Counted from the stretch's first letter, positions 15,518-24,061 are shown. The stretch: DNA of 64,000 nucleotides from Ktedonobacteraceae bacterium (GCA_035653615.1 DASRBN010000030.1:186001-250000), one strand, 5' to 3'. Translations and numbers: made by a program. The notes: generated by a model not told the origin, from the letters alone.

Positions 15518-17053
15518 ATGACTTTCTCTAGCATTCTGTTTCAAAGAACTGAGGACGGCAGAAAAGCGGAAGCAGTTAAAAGGCCCGACTTTTTTGTTGA
15601 TTTGAATCTCGATCAAATTATCGGTGTCATCATAGCTGGTAAAGAGGAATACAAGTTACAGCCCTTTTTCTCTACTCCCCTGCACGATATTGGCGCCATC
15701 ACCTATCGTCATGAGATCATGCGCGATCTCGAAAATACGACGCTGTTTGGGCATATACAAGCATTTGCCCAAAAAATGCGTGCCATGCGCGAACACCTGA
15801 CACGAGTAGAGAAGCTGCACTACCACTATCAGAAGGAACGCTGGTTTCTGGAAGCAGTCCAGATGTACTGTGATGCCGTAGCCGGCCTCGCCCACGATCT
15901 GTCCCTGGTCGAGCTACAATCGAGCGGTTTTCTGGCTTTTCGAGACTATGTGACGAACTATGCCAGTTCTGGCCCTTTTACGTCACTTCAGGCAGAAACA
16001 AGGAAGCTTCTGGCAGATCTATCGGCAGTAAAATACTGCCTGCTTATCAGGGGCAATAGTGTCAAAGTTCGCAAATACGATGCTGAGAGCGATTATAGCC
16101 TGGATGTCGAGGAAACCTTCGCCAAGTTCAAGCAGGGAGCGGTCAAAGATTATCGTGTTGCGTTTAAGCACTGGCAGGAGATGGATCATGTGGAAGCGCA
16201 AATCCTTGATCTGGTAGCCAGATTGTATCCCGATATCTTTGGCCACCTCGATGATTACTGCATCAGCAACAGGAAGTACCTGGATGAAACAATCGGTCGC
16301 TTTGACCGGGAAGTGCAATTTTATATCGCTTACCTGGAATATATCGCGCGTTTCAAACACAGTGGGTTGAACTTCTGCTACCCGCGTATTTCGGCTACAT
16401 CGAAGGATGTCCGTGCCTCTGAAAGCTTTGATGTCGCCCTGGCCTATAAACTCATGAAAGAACGCTCGCCGGTGGTCTGCAATGATTTTGCGTTACAAGG
16501 AAAGGAGCGTATCATCGTTGTCACCGGCCCCAACCAGGGTGGCAAGACCACCTTTGCCCGCACCTTCGGGCAACTGCATTACCTGGCGAGCCTGGGCTGT
16601 CCCGTTCCAGGCCGGGAAGCGCAGCTTTTTCTCTTTGACCGACTCTTTACGCATTTTGAAAAGGAAGAAACCATCAAAGACCTGCGTGGTAAGCTAGAGG
16701 ATGACCTGGTAAGGATTCATCGCATTTTAGATCAGGCAACCTCCAATAGCATTGTCATTTTGAATGAAATGTTCAACTCCACTACGCTGGATGACGCCTT
16801 GTTTTTGAGCAAAAAAATCATGGAAGAGGTACTTCGCCTCGATCTGCTATGTGTATGGGTCACGTTTATTGACGAACTGGCGTCGTTCAGTGAGAAAGTT
16901 GTCAGTATGGTCAGTACGGTGGTTCCCGACAATCCTGCGCAGCGCACGTTTAAAATCGTCAGAAAACCCGCCGACGGACTGGCCTATGCGCTGGCTATTG
17001 CCGAAAAATACCGGCTGACCTATACCAGTGTCAAGGAGCGCATACACGCATGA
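15518..17053 (+). CDS. MutS-like ATPase without mismatch-recognition domain (first of a pair)
   Basis: A 511-residue protein related to the lever/clamp plus ATPase part of MutS. Residues 337-345 are the P-loop GPNQGGKTT, with the Walker B region NSIVILNEMF near 415 and the H-loop-like segment VWVTFIDELASF near 450. The mismatch-recognition and connector domains of canonical MutS (over 800 residues) are absent, and so is the Smr nuclease of MutS2. ATG 15518 follows CCCAGGAG, so I do not use the upstream in-frame start. It overlaps the next, homologous gene by 4 bp (ATGA), implying coupled synthesis and perhaps a heterodimer, since MutS ATPases dimerise. MutS-like genes are reported partners of fluoride riboswitches, but their role is unsolved. 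Confidence 0.85.
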   Translation: MTFSSILFQRTEDGRKAEAVKRPDFFVDLNLDQIIGVIIAGKEEYKLQPFFSTPLHDIGAITYRHEIMRDLENTTLFGHIQAFAQKMRAMREHLTRVEKLHYHYQKERWFLEAVQMYCDAVAGLAHDLSLVELQSSGFLAFRDYVTNYASSGPFTSLQAETRKLLADLSAVKYCLLIRGNSVKVRKYDAESDYSLDVEETFAKFKQGAVKDYRVAFKHWQEMDHVEAQILDLVARLYPDIFGHLDDYCISNRKYLDETIGRFDREVQFYIAYLEYIARFKHSGLNFCYPRISATSKDVRASESFDVALAYKLMKERSPVVCNDFALQGKERIIVVTGPNQGGKTTFARTFGQLHYLASLGCPVPGREAQLFLFDRLFTHFEKEETIKDLRGKLEDDLVRIHRILDQATSNSIVILNEMFNSTTLDDALFLSKKIMEEVLRLDLLCVWVTFIDELASFSEKVVSMVSTVVPDNPAQRTFKIVRKPADGLAYALAIAEKYRLTYTSVKERIHA

Positions 17054-18564
17054 AAGCCTTCCTGCTCTATAGAGATCGCGATTTTGACATCCAGCGGCCA
17101 TTGCCACCGAACGCACCGGCGCTCGTACAAGACCTGGAATTAAGCACCCTGTTCAAGGCCATGGCCCTTGGAGATACGTTTTTATTCGACGTGGTACAGA
17201 AAGTGATGCTCAACAGTCTCACCGACCTGGACGCGATCCGCTATCGCCAGGATATCCTGCAGGACTGCCTGAAAAACGCACCTATTATCCGGGAAATCTA
17301 TACGCTTGCCATAGAAGCAATTGAGGGGGAGAGAAAAAATTATCTTGGCCTGCTGACCAATTATCCTTCCTGGGTTCTGAGTCGCTCGATTGAAGTACTC
17401 AAGATGTTTGTGGAACTGCTAAGAAAGCTCAGGCAGCTTGCCGGAGAACACGTGGCCCGCTTCGAGTCAGAGGGATTTACCACATTTTTCGCTATGCTGC
17501 AACGAGAACTGAGCGAGGATTATCTTGCCAGCGTCCAGGAGCATCTGCGGGCATTGAAATTCCCTCATGGAGCTCTGATCAGCGCCGAACTGGGGCAGGG
17601 CAACAAAGGTACCAATTACACCCTGCGCAAGCCGCCAGATCAGAAACAGAACTGGGTCGAGCGAATCTTCGCGGAAAAACCAACTACCTATGGCTTCACG
17701 ATTGATGACCGTGATGAAAGCGGTTCCAGGGCATTATCAGACTTAAAAGATCGGGGGTTCAACCTGGCGGCCAATGCGCTCGCCCAGTCCGTAGATCACG
17801 TACTCAGCTTTTTTCAGATGGTGAAGACTGAATTGGCTTTCTACCTGGGTTGTATGAATCTCTATGCGCAACTTACCCAGATGGGTGAGCCGGTATGCTT
17901 CCCGGTGCCCCTGGCTGCCGGCGAACGCAGTCATGTCTTCCAGGGTTTGTACGATGCCTGCCTGGCGCTTACTATGAAACAAACGGTGGTAGGGAATGAC
18001 CTGGAAGCCGCGGGAAAAGACCTCGTCATCATCACCGGGGCCAACCAGGGCGGCAAATCGACGTTTTTGCGCAGCATTGGCCTGGCGCAAGTGATGATGC
18101 AATCTGGCATCTTTGTTCCTGCTGAGTCTTTCAGTGCCAATGTCTGCGCAGCCCTGTTTACACACTACAAACGTAAAGAAGATGCCAGCATGAAAAGCGG
18201 CAAGCTGGATGAAGAACTGAGCAGGATGAGCGCGATCATCGACATGATCACGCCCAATGCCATGGTGCTGCTAAATGAATCATTTGCCGCGACCAATGAA
18301 AGAGAAGGTTCAGAGATCGCGCGGCAGATCGTAAGCGCGTTAGTGGAGAGGCGCGTAGAGGTATTCTTCGTGACGCACTTATACGAATTTGCGCATGGCT
18401 TTTACCAACAACGAAAAGGGAATGTCCTGTTCCTGCGGGCTGATCGACAAGCCGATGGCAGGCGGACGTTTAAATTAATCGAGGGAGAACCACTTCAGAC
18501 CAGCTTTGGCGAGGATGTGTATCACAAGGTATTCGGAACAGCGAACTTGTCAGATTTCTCTTGA
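17050..18564 (+). CDS. MutS-like ATPase without mismatch-recognition domain (second of a pair)
   Basis: A 504-residue protein with the same architecture as its upstream neighbour: an all-helical region of about 300 residues, then the MutS ATPase with P-loop GANQGGKST at 330-338, the Walker B region PNAMVLLNESFAATN near 410, and VFFVTHLYEFAH near 440. The usual DExH acidic residue is present as Glu (LNES). The two proteins share only moderate identity, so they probably form a specialised heterodimer rather than a simple duplicate. The stop codon (18562-18564) overlaps the -35 box of the next promoter. Expression should depend on the fluoride riboswitch at 15335-15428. Confidence 0.85.
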   Translation: MKAFLLYRDRDFDIQRPLPPNAPALVQDLELSTLFKAMALGDTFLFDVVQKVMLNSLTDLDAIRYRQDILQDCLKNAPIIREIYTLAIEAIEGERKNYLGLLTNYPSWVLSRSIEVLKMFVELLRKLRQLAGEHVARFESEGFTTFFAMLQRELSEDYLASVQEHLRALKFPHGALISAELGQGNKGTNYTLRKPPDQKQNWVERIFAEKPTTYGFTIDDRDESGSRALSDLKDRGFNLAANALAQSVDHVLSFFQMVKTELAFYLGCMNLYAQLTQMGEPVCFPVPLAAGERSHVFQGLYDACLALTMKQTVVGNDLEAAGKDLVIITGANQGGKSTFLRSIGLAQVMMQSGIFVPAESFSANVCAALFTHYKRKEDASMKSGKLDEELSRMSAIIDMITPNAMVLLNESFAATNEREGSEIARQIVSALVERRVEVFFVTHLYEFAHGFYQQRKGNVLFLRADRQADGRRTFKLIEGEPLQTSFGEDVYHKVFGTANLSDFS

Positions 18565-18590
18565 CGTTGCCGGTGAGAGTTTCGTATACT
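18561..18590 (+). promoter_or_regulatory. Promoter for the pyrophosphatase-like / crcB operon leader
   Basis: TTGACG (18561-18566) and TATACT (18585-18590), 18-bp spacing. The -35 overlaps the stop codon of the second mutS-like gene, so the promoter region is packed against the gene end. Confidence 0.75.
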
Positions 18591-18610
18591 ATGAGGGAAG
18601 AGAAGAACAC

Positions 18611-18704
18611 GATCCTGCGATGAGGCTCGCACAATGCCGCAAGGCTAATGGCTTCTACGCGCTGCTCAGCATAGTAAGTGCCGGCAGCGGTAGAAGTTTT
18701 TTTT
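18611..18704 (+). promoter_or_regulatory. Fluoride riboswitch with terminator, controlling the crcB operon
   Basis: CTGCGATGAGGCTCGCA, then ATGCCGCAAGGCTAATGGCTTCTACGC. The terminator (CTTCTACGCGCTG... CAGCGGTAGAAG) ends in TTTTTTTT. It heads the operon that carries both FluC/CrcB fluoride channels, the classical target of this riboswitch, which supports the identification of the whole family of elements in this window. Confidence 0.95.
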
Positions 18705-18865
18705 GTGTCCGCAAGTCACAGGTCGGTTCGCAGAGCCGCATCCTAACCACCGAGTTTGAGCCATTAAAGGGGGATGCGACTCTGATCTCCTCCTACTTCT
18801 TACGGACTGATTGATTATAGCATGTAAGGGATGGACAAACCAGGAGGAGATGGGAGGGAGGGAGT

Positions 18866-18901
18866 ATGCGAAAAGAGGAGGCGAAGATCAGCAATAGATG
18901 A
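18866..18901 (+). CDS. Putative 11-codon leader peptide overlapping the next start codon
   Basis: ATG 18866 has a very strong ribosome binding site (GGGAGGGAGGGAGT) and encodes MRKEEAKISNR. Its stop TGA overlaps the start of the pyrophosphatase-like gene as ATGA. The larger gene has only a distant GAGGAGG of its own, inside this short frame. Translational coupling through a leader peptide is therefore plausible. It could be chance, and no attenuator is visible. Confidence 0.4.
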   Translation: MRKEEAKISNR

Positions 18902-20616
18902 GCAAGCATGACGAACTACACGAGGAGAAACAGCCGCGCCAGGAGGGGCAAAAGGTCGCTCAGCATATAGAGATCGAGGTGCGCGTCCGCCGGCCACGCT
19001 GTGATTGTCCCATCTACGAATGGGATCGCGAGCTTGAATGCATGCGCTTGAGCGGTGTCTATCGCGCGGAGCCAGGATTGCCTGCCGACCTCGCCACGCT
19101 CAGGTTGGAGGAGCAGTTGGACGTACCCGTCCTTTTACTGACCACCTATAGTTCTCCTCCTGAAACGATCGTGCGCGCCCGGCTCATTGGTGCGCTCCAT
19201 TACATACCCGCCGGGGAAGCGCAGGCAACAGGACTACCGCTGGAAAACTCGGTCTGTATCGCCGCCACCTTGGTAGATACATCCCTATCCGGTTACTGCT
19301 CGCTAGAAATGCTACCCGCCTCACAACTTGCTTCCCTGAAGGCATATGTGCAAACAACAGGAGGCGAGGAGTTGCCGCAGGATGCTGTAACGATTGATAT
19401 GCACAATGCGGAAGCCGCGGCCAGTTTGCTCCGCGAGACACGCCTGGCGCTGAAGAGAGAGCGACGTATGCAGCCGAAAGGCAAGCGCTGGTTCAAACGC
19501 GAGGAGGAAGAGCGACCGGTCGCATGGCGCGCTATCGAAGGATTATCAGAGGCGCTGCGCCTGCAAGTGCAGAAAGATGCCCTGCTGCAAGATTCCGGAA
19601 CTGGCCCGCATGCCCAGGCCGAACACCTGATTCGTTTTGTACACCAGCGCTTTCAGCAGGCGCTGTCCGACCTCTTGCTTGACGATGAGCGCCTGCTGGC
19701 ATTTGTGGAACGTCCCCTGTTGCGCCATCGTACCGGCTGGTTGGGGATACAGACCTGGCGCTCCAATGAAGGCATCTTGCTTGTCACGGACCGGCAGGTA
19801 CTCTGGCTGCGCGACTTTCTCTCGCCGGGTAACAACTTCTTGTCTGGAGGGTACATTGCGCATACAGCTCCTTTAGAGCGGTTAGAGCGTATTATCGTCC
19901 TGCCCGCCGGCGATGCTCCCCCTGAACTTGCGCCACGCATGGAAACAAAGGATTCGCCCTATATGCGCCTGGTGATGGAGGTAGCCTGCTCTTGCGGCAG
20001 CGAACTCTTTGTCGTTGAGTTTCCGCAGCAACCCGAGCTAGAAAAAGCCCTGGCCAGCATCACGAGCATCTTGCGCGCCTTTCTGCCACGACCAGACGGA
20101 TATGAGGACCGGCGTGTGCGCAGCCTGCCGCAGGTCGAACCATGGTTGCCCCTGGGCTCTGAAGCTGAGCAACTGGAAGGATTGGGTGGAATAGTTCCAG
20201 CATCTATTACGCAGCCCCTCGAACAGCGGTTGGCCCGCCTGCTAGATACAGCGGGAGAGGAACTTTTAGCCTCGGCCCTGGTTCCCGCGCTTGAAGACTA
20301 TACCAGCCCACCACGCCTGGTTGCGCTGACACGCAAGGCTCTGCTTGTCATCGAACAACCACAGGAGAAGCATCGCCCTTTCATCTCTGGACGACCAGGT
20401 CAACACGAGCATGTGCGGCGCTACGAAGTGGTCTCTGTCTCCTCTGCGCAGCTTCGCTATTCGTTAGTAGGCTCGAGTCTGAGCATCTTTGTACCCGGCT
20501 CGGATGGACACGTGCAGCAACAGGTCGTTCCTTTCCACAGCCCGGCAATTGCCCGCTTTCTGCCGCTCTTTACCAGACTGCGGCTGCTCTTGAGCGAACC
20601 ATATCAATTGCATTAA
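18898..20616 (+). CDS. Degenerate inorganic-pyrophosphatase-like domain fused to two PH-like domains
   Basis: A 572-residue protein. Residues about 25-165 follow the order of family I inorganic pyrophosphatase: CPIYEWDRELECMRLSGVYRAEPGLPADL (compare the PPase YEYDKELG...YPADYGF stretch), LDVPVLLLTTYSSPPETIVRARLIGAL (compare DPLDVLVL...RPIGVL), and ENSVCIAA. Several metal-binding Asp residues of the active site appear replaced, so catalysis is doubtful. The rest holds two PH-like units (ILLVTDRQVLWLRD near 290, LVALTRKALLVIEQ near 485) related to the protein at 7588-8529. Pyrophosphatase is fluoride-sensitive and a known fluoride-regulon member. This form may sense or buffer rather than hydrolyse. 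It is the first large gene of the crcB operon. Confidence 0.6.
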   Translation: MSKHDELHEEKQPRQEGQKVAQHIEIEVRVRRPRCDCPIYEWDRELECMRLSGVYRAEPGLPADLATLRLEEQLDVPVLLLTTYSSPPETIVRARLIGALHYIPAGEAQATGLPLENSVCIAATLVDTSLSGYCSLEMLPASQLASLKAYVQTTGGEELPQDAVTIDMHNAEAAASLLRETRLALKRERRMQPKGKRWFKREEEERPVAWRAIEGLSEALRLQVQKDALLQDSGTGPHAQAEHLIRFVHQRFQQALSDLLLDDERLLAFVERPLLRHRTGWLGIQTWRSNEGILLVTDRQVLWLRDFLSPGNNFLSGGYIAHTAPLERLERIIVLPAGDAPPELAPRMETKDSPYMRLVMEVACSCGSELFVVEFPQQPELEKALASITSILRAFLPRPDGYEDRRVRSLPQVEPWLPLGSEAEQLEGLGGIVPASITQPLEQRLARLLDTAGEELLASALVPALEDYTSPPRLVALTRKALLVIEQPQEKHRPFISGRPGQHEHVRRYEVVSVSSAQLRYSLVGSSLSIFVPGSDGHVQQQVVPFHSPAIARFLPLFTRLRLLLSEPYQLH

Positions 20617-20665
20617 GTACATTCTTAATACACGATAGAAATGATGAAAGAAGAGGACATGTTCC

Positions 20666-21190
20666 ATGTTGGGACACGGCAACGAACAACCAGGGAAAGA
20701 GGAGCAAGAAAGTCGATCCAGGGCAAGACTCCTCAGTGAAAACCACCGCCGGGTGCTGGCTAATACCCTGCGCCGGGTGGAGTTAGCGGCATGTCGCCTG
20801 GAGGAACAGCTCACCAGAGAGACAATGTCGCAGCTTACGCTTACTCGTTTTACGAACCCACCTACGCCGGAGCAGCGTGCAGCACTCCTGCAGCTCGTCA
20901 AACACATACGCCGGCAGGTAGTGCAACTTGCCGAGGACTACCATTTAGAGGTGGGGGAGCAGCACATGCTGCGCACCATTATGGGCGAGTTTACGCTCTT
21001 ATGGTGCGATGTGGAAGACATACGCCCGCGCAAACTGCGGGCCTACGGTGAAGTCCATCCACAATTGCAGGCGGTACTTGATCCCCCACTGAAGCGGCTG
21101 ATCGAGCTACTGCTTGCTGTTGATGGTGTTGCCAGTGGTACACTGGAGCCAGGACATGTGCAACCGAGCGGCGAGGAAAACAATCTATAG
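20666..21190 (+). CDS. Helical protein of unknown function in the crcB operon
   Basis: A 174-residue, largely alpha-helical, soluble protein with long charged helices (HRRVLANTLRRVELAACRLE, LLQLVKHIRRQVVQLAEDYH). I do not recognise a family. ATG 20666 has an AAGAGG about 12 bases upstream. It is 49 bp after the pyrophosphatase-like gene and 54 bp before the DUF190-CBS gene, so it belongs to the same fluoride-controlled transcript. Confidence 0.55.
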   Translation: MLGHGNEQPGKEEQESRSRARLLSENHRRVLANTLRRVELAACRLEEQLTRETMSQLTLTRFTNPPTPEQRAALLQLVKHIRRQVVQLAEDYHLEVGEQHMLRTIMGEFTLLWCDVEDIRPRKLRAYGEVHPQLQAVLDPPLKRLIELLLAVDGVASGTLEPGHVQPSGEENNL

Positions 21191-21244
21191 CAGAGAAGCA
21201 TCGGCAATACATTCTAGAGCGCGCAAAACGAGGAGGTACCGAGC

Positions 21245-22597
21245 ATGAGCTTACTACGGCAGGGCAAGGCACAGGCCCTAACGATCTACCTCGGCGAATC
21301 TGACCAATGGCAAGGAACGCCGCTGTATGTCGCCATCATCCAGTATTTACGCGAGCAGGGCTGCGCAGGAGCCACCGTCACGCGAGCCATTGCCGGTTAT
21401 GGAGCGGGCTCGCGCCTGCATACGACGGAGGGGTTGCGATGGTCATCCGACGCCCCGGTCATCATTCAGGTGGTTGAGCAGCCGGAGCGCTTGCGGCGGC
21501 TTTTGCCTCATCTAGAGGAGATGCTACAAGGGGGTGTGATGACACTGCATGAGATCGAAGTACTCAAGTATACACATGCGCGACGCCACGGGTTACCGAC
21601 GAAGCTGCCGGTGCGTCAGATCATGGAGACCTCCGTCATGACGGTCACTCCCGGGGCACCCGTTGCCCTGGTGATCGATCTGTTGCTGCAAGCGCCGTTC
21701 CGGGCGTTGCCCGTCGTCGATGACCGCGGACGTTTAGAAGGCATCATCAGCACAGGCGATCTGATCAATGCCGGCCTTTTACCGGTACGTCGCGGACTGC
21801 TACGCACAGCCCTGGAACTGGACAGCCAGACGGCAGAAACTGTTGAGGCCCCACTTGAACAGGCGCGCAGGAGTACTCTCACCGCCGGGGACATCATGAA
21901 TCGGCAGGTGCGCACTGTGGGGCCTGACATGCCTATCCGCGAGGCGGCGAGAGTCCTGTTGGAGGCCGAATTGCGCCGTGTGCCCGTGGTCGAAACTGAT
22001 GGTCAGTTGGTAGGCATGTTGACGCGAGCAGATCTACTGCAAGCGATTGTTACCAGTCCGCTCATGAGTCCGCAGGCGAGTAGCGCAACGCAGCCGCTGC
22101 AGCGCACGTCTCCCCTGACGGATGTGCCGCCACAGCAGTGTCCTGTCTCGGATTATATGCGTTCAGAGGTCTCCACGGTGGACGAACAGGCGCCAATGGA
22201 TGAGGTCATCGATGCGCTGATTCTGTCGCCGCTCAAGCGTGTCATCGTCGTGAATGCCGGTCGCCAGGTGCAAGGCATCATCAGCGATGTAGATGTGATC
22301 TCGCGCATGCAGGAAGAGGCACGCCCCAACCTCCTCAATGCGCTGGCGGGTTGGGCACGCGGTAAACCCGCGCGACTCCCAACGGGCACATTGCAAACGC
22401 ACACCGGCACGGCCAAAATTGCGGCCGATGCTATGAATCGCGATGTCGTGGTGGTTGAGGAAACAACCACGGTCCAGCAGACCATCGAGCAAATGATCGT
22501 AACGGGCCGCAAGGTGCTGCCGGTGATCGATGCCAAGGGACGGCTCGTTGGGGTGGTAGGACGATCTGACTTACTGCGCGTCTTGCTAGAGGGATGA
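21245..22597 (+). CDS. DUF190 domain fused to four CBS domains
   Basis: A 450-residue protein. Residues 1-105 are a DUF190 domain (LTIYLGESDQWQGTPLYVAI, a PII-like fold). It is followed by two CBS pairs: VRQIMETSVMTVTPGAPVAL near 120, AGDIMNRQVRTVGPDMPIRE near 215, VSDYMRSEVSTVDEQAPMDE near 300, AADAMNRDVVVVEETTTVQQ near 390. CBS pairs bind adenine nucleotides, and DUF190 genes very often accompany crcB. AAACGAGGAGGTACCGAGC gives a strong ribosome binding site. The stop overlaps the next gene (ATGA). A regulator or subunit that gates the fluoride channels according to energy state is plausible but unproven. Confidence 0.85.
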   Translation: MSLLRQGKAQALTIYLGESDQWQGTPLYVAIIQYLREQGCAGATVTRAIAGYGAGSRLHTTEGLRWSSDAPVIIQVVEQPERLRRLLPHLEEMLQGGVMTLHEIEVLKYTHARRHGLPTKLPVRQIMETSVMTVTPGAPVALVIDLLLQAPFRALPVVDDRGRLEGIISTGDLINAGLLPVRRGLLRTALELDSQTAETVEAPLEQARRSTLTAGDIMNRQVRTVGPDMPIREAARVLLEAELRRVPVVETDGQLVGMLTRADLLQAIVTSPLMSPQASSATQPLQRTSPLTDVPPQQCPVSDYMRSEVSTVDEQAPMDEVIDALILSPLKRVIVVNAGRQVQGIISDVDVISRMQEEARPNLLNALAGWARGKPARLPTGTLQTHTGTAKIAADAMNRDVVVVEETTTVQQTIEQMIVTGRKVLPVIDAKGRLVGVVGRSDLLRVLLEG

Positions 22598-22962
22598 ATA
22601 GAGCTATGATCGAGAGAACTGAGAGACAACGCTTGCCCGCCAAAGGGTGCCGCCTGCGTGTTTTTATTGGGGAAGGGCAGCAGTGGCAGGGAAAACCGCT
22701 CTACCAGGCCATTGTGGAGGCTGCCTACCGACAGGGCGTAGCCGGAGCAACGGTACTGCGAGGGATCGAGGGCTTCGGCCCGGAGCATCACCTTTCGACG
22801 GAGCGTTTGCCGGACATCTCGGACAATCTGCCAATCATGGTAGAAATCGTGGAGAGCGAAGAGCGTATCCAGGGGTTGCTTCCGACCCTCGATCAACTGG
22901 TACAGCGAGGCATGATCACGCTCACACCGGTAGAGATTGTCTCTGGATGGAGGGCACAATGA
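22594..22962 (+). CDS. DUF190 (PII-like) protein
   Basis: A 122-residue single DUF190 domain, similar to the N-terminus of the preceding protein (LRVFIGEGQQWQGKPLYQAI, GVAGATVLRGIEGFGPEHHLSTERL). The start may be ATG 22594, which overlaps the upstream stop as ATGA, or ATG 22606. It overlaps the first crcB gene by 4 bp. DUF190 proteins resemble PII signal proteins and are co-located with FluC channels in many bacteria; a direct regulatory contact is inferred. Confidence 0.85.
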   Translation: MNRAMIERTERQRLPAKGCRLRVFIGEGQQWQGKPLYQAIVEAAYRQGVAGATVLRGIEGFGPEHHLSTERLPDISDNLPIMVEIVESEERIQGLLPTLDQLVQRGMITLTPVEIVSGWRAQ

Positions 22963-23345
22963 CGAGTTCGTCATTGATCCTCGCGCTCCTGGTCGGCCTG
23001 GCGGGCGCCTGTGGGGCAGTAGCGCGGTACACGCTCGGACGATCTATCGCGGAACGCTACGGCTCGCAATTTCCATGGGGTACGCTGCTGATCAACGTGA
23101 CCGGGGCATTCTTGATCGGCCTGGTGTTTGCCTGTGCTGGGCATCATTTCATCAGCACGATGTTCCAGACTGTCCTTGCTACCGGCTTTTTGGGCGGGTA
23201 CACTACCTTTAGCACGATGACCTGGGAAGGGGTGCAGTTAGCGCGTGGAGGCAGCACCCGCAGCAGCATACGCTATTTCGGCAGCAATCTTGTTCTCGGT
23301 TTACTCGCGGCGGCGCTCGGCCTCGCGCTAGGAGGGTGGCTGTAA
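22959..23345 (+). CDS. crcB: Fluoride channel FluC/CrcB (first copy)
   Basis: A 128-residue membrane protein with four helices, standard FluC length. Family marks: GACGAVARYTLGR near residue 15, PWGTLLINVTGAFLIG near 40 (the pore Asn), and GFLGGYTTFSTMTWE near 75 (the Phe-box and Na+ site region). FluC proteins form dual-topology dimers that export F-. ATG 22959 is preceded by GGAGGG and overlaps the DUF190 stop. The stop overlaps the second copy (TAATG), so both are made from one transcript under the fluoride riboswitch at 18.6-18.7 kb. Confidence 0.95.
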   Translation: MTSSSLILALLVGLAGACGAVARYTLGRSIAERYGSQFPWGTLLINVTGAFLIGLVFACAGHHFISTMFQTVLATGFLGGYTTFSTMTWEGVQLARGGSTRSSIRYFGSNLVLGLLAAALGLALGGWL

Positions 23346-23917
23346 TGCCGGGATCACTTTCGGCCCGCAGGCGCATTCTGGCCGTTTCCGCCGGAGGCTT
23401 TTGTGGTACGCTCACCCGCTACCTGGTAAGCATATGCATCACGGGATGGCTTGGGAAGAGCTGGCCTTACGATCTCCTGCTGATCAATATCACCGGCGCC
23501 TTGCTGCTAGCGTTTGTGACGACCCTTGCCGATGCGACCTTCCTGGTTGGGCCAACACGACGCCTGTTTATCAACGTCGGTTTTCTCGGAGCCTATACCA
23601 CCTTCAGCAGCTTTGCCCTGAGCAGCGACATCCTTTTGCAAGGGGGCGAGTGGCTCCCTGCTTTCCTTTTCCTGGTAGTGAGCCTCATCGGGGGAGCACT
23701 GGCCATCCTGCTGGGAGATCGAATGGGGTTCTGGTGTGCCAGCAAGGTGAGAGGGGCTATTGCGCGCCCACAAGTAACGCGCAAACTCACACAACCCCTC
23801 AACGTGCCGGTTGCTCAACAACACATGAGGACAGATCACCTGGATGTGCAAGATGATCTCCTCTTACCGGATGAAGATCATACACACCAGATCAGGCAAG
23901 GGCGTTCTGATAGATAG
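23345..23917 (+). CDS. crcB: Fluoride channel FluC/CrcB (second copy, long tail)
   Basis: A 190-residue FluC homologue: GGFCGTLTRYLVS near 17, YDLLLINITGALLLA near 42, GFLGAYTTFSSFALSS near 78, then the fourth helix. It has an extra hydrophilic tail of about 55 residues, rich in His, Asp and Gln, that standard FluC proteins lack. Two adjacent divergent copies usually mean a heterodimer whose subunits insert in opposite orientations. The start at ATG 23345 overlaps the first copy's stop. It is the last gene of the operon and faces the MFS gene on the other strand. Confidence 0.93.
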   Translation: MPGSLSARRRILAVSAGGFCGTLTRYLVSICITGWLGKSWPYDLLLINITGALLLAFVTTLADATFLVGPTRRLFINVGFLGAYTTFSSFALSSDILLQGGEWLPAFLFLVVSLIGGALAILLGDRMGFWCASKVRGAIARPQVTRKLTQPLNVPVAQQHMRTDHLDVQDDLLLPDEDHTHQIRQGRSDR

Positions 23918-24061
23918 CAAAAGGACAGGGAAAGAACTACGACGACAGAGGAGATATCTAGGAGCGCTCTTTCTGTTTGGGTCACTTTCCGACCTGGTGG
24001 CAGATGAAGGGTTATTGCTGTTACATCTACCGTCTTTCTTCGGCAAATCAAGTTCCAGAGG

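Noticed and set aside
22153-22974. Minus-strand open frame of 273 residues across the DUF190-CBS and DUF190 genes
   Set aside because: Antisense to overlapping, well-supported genes.
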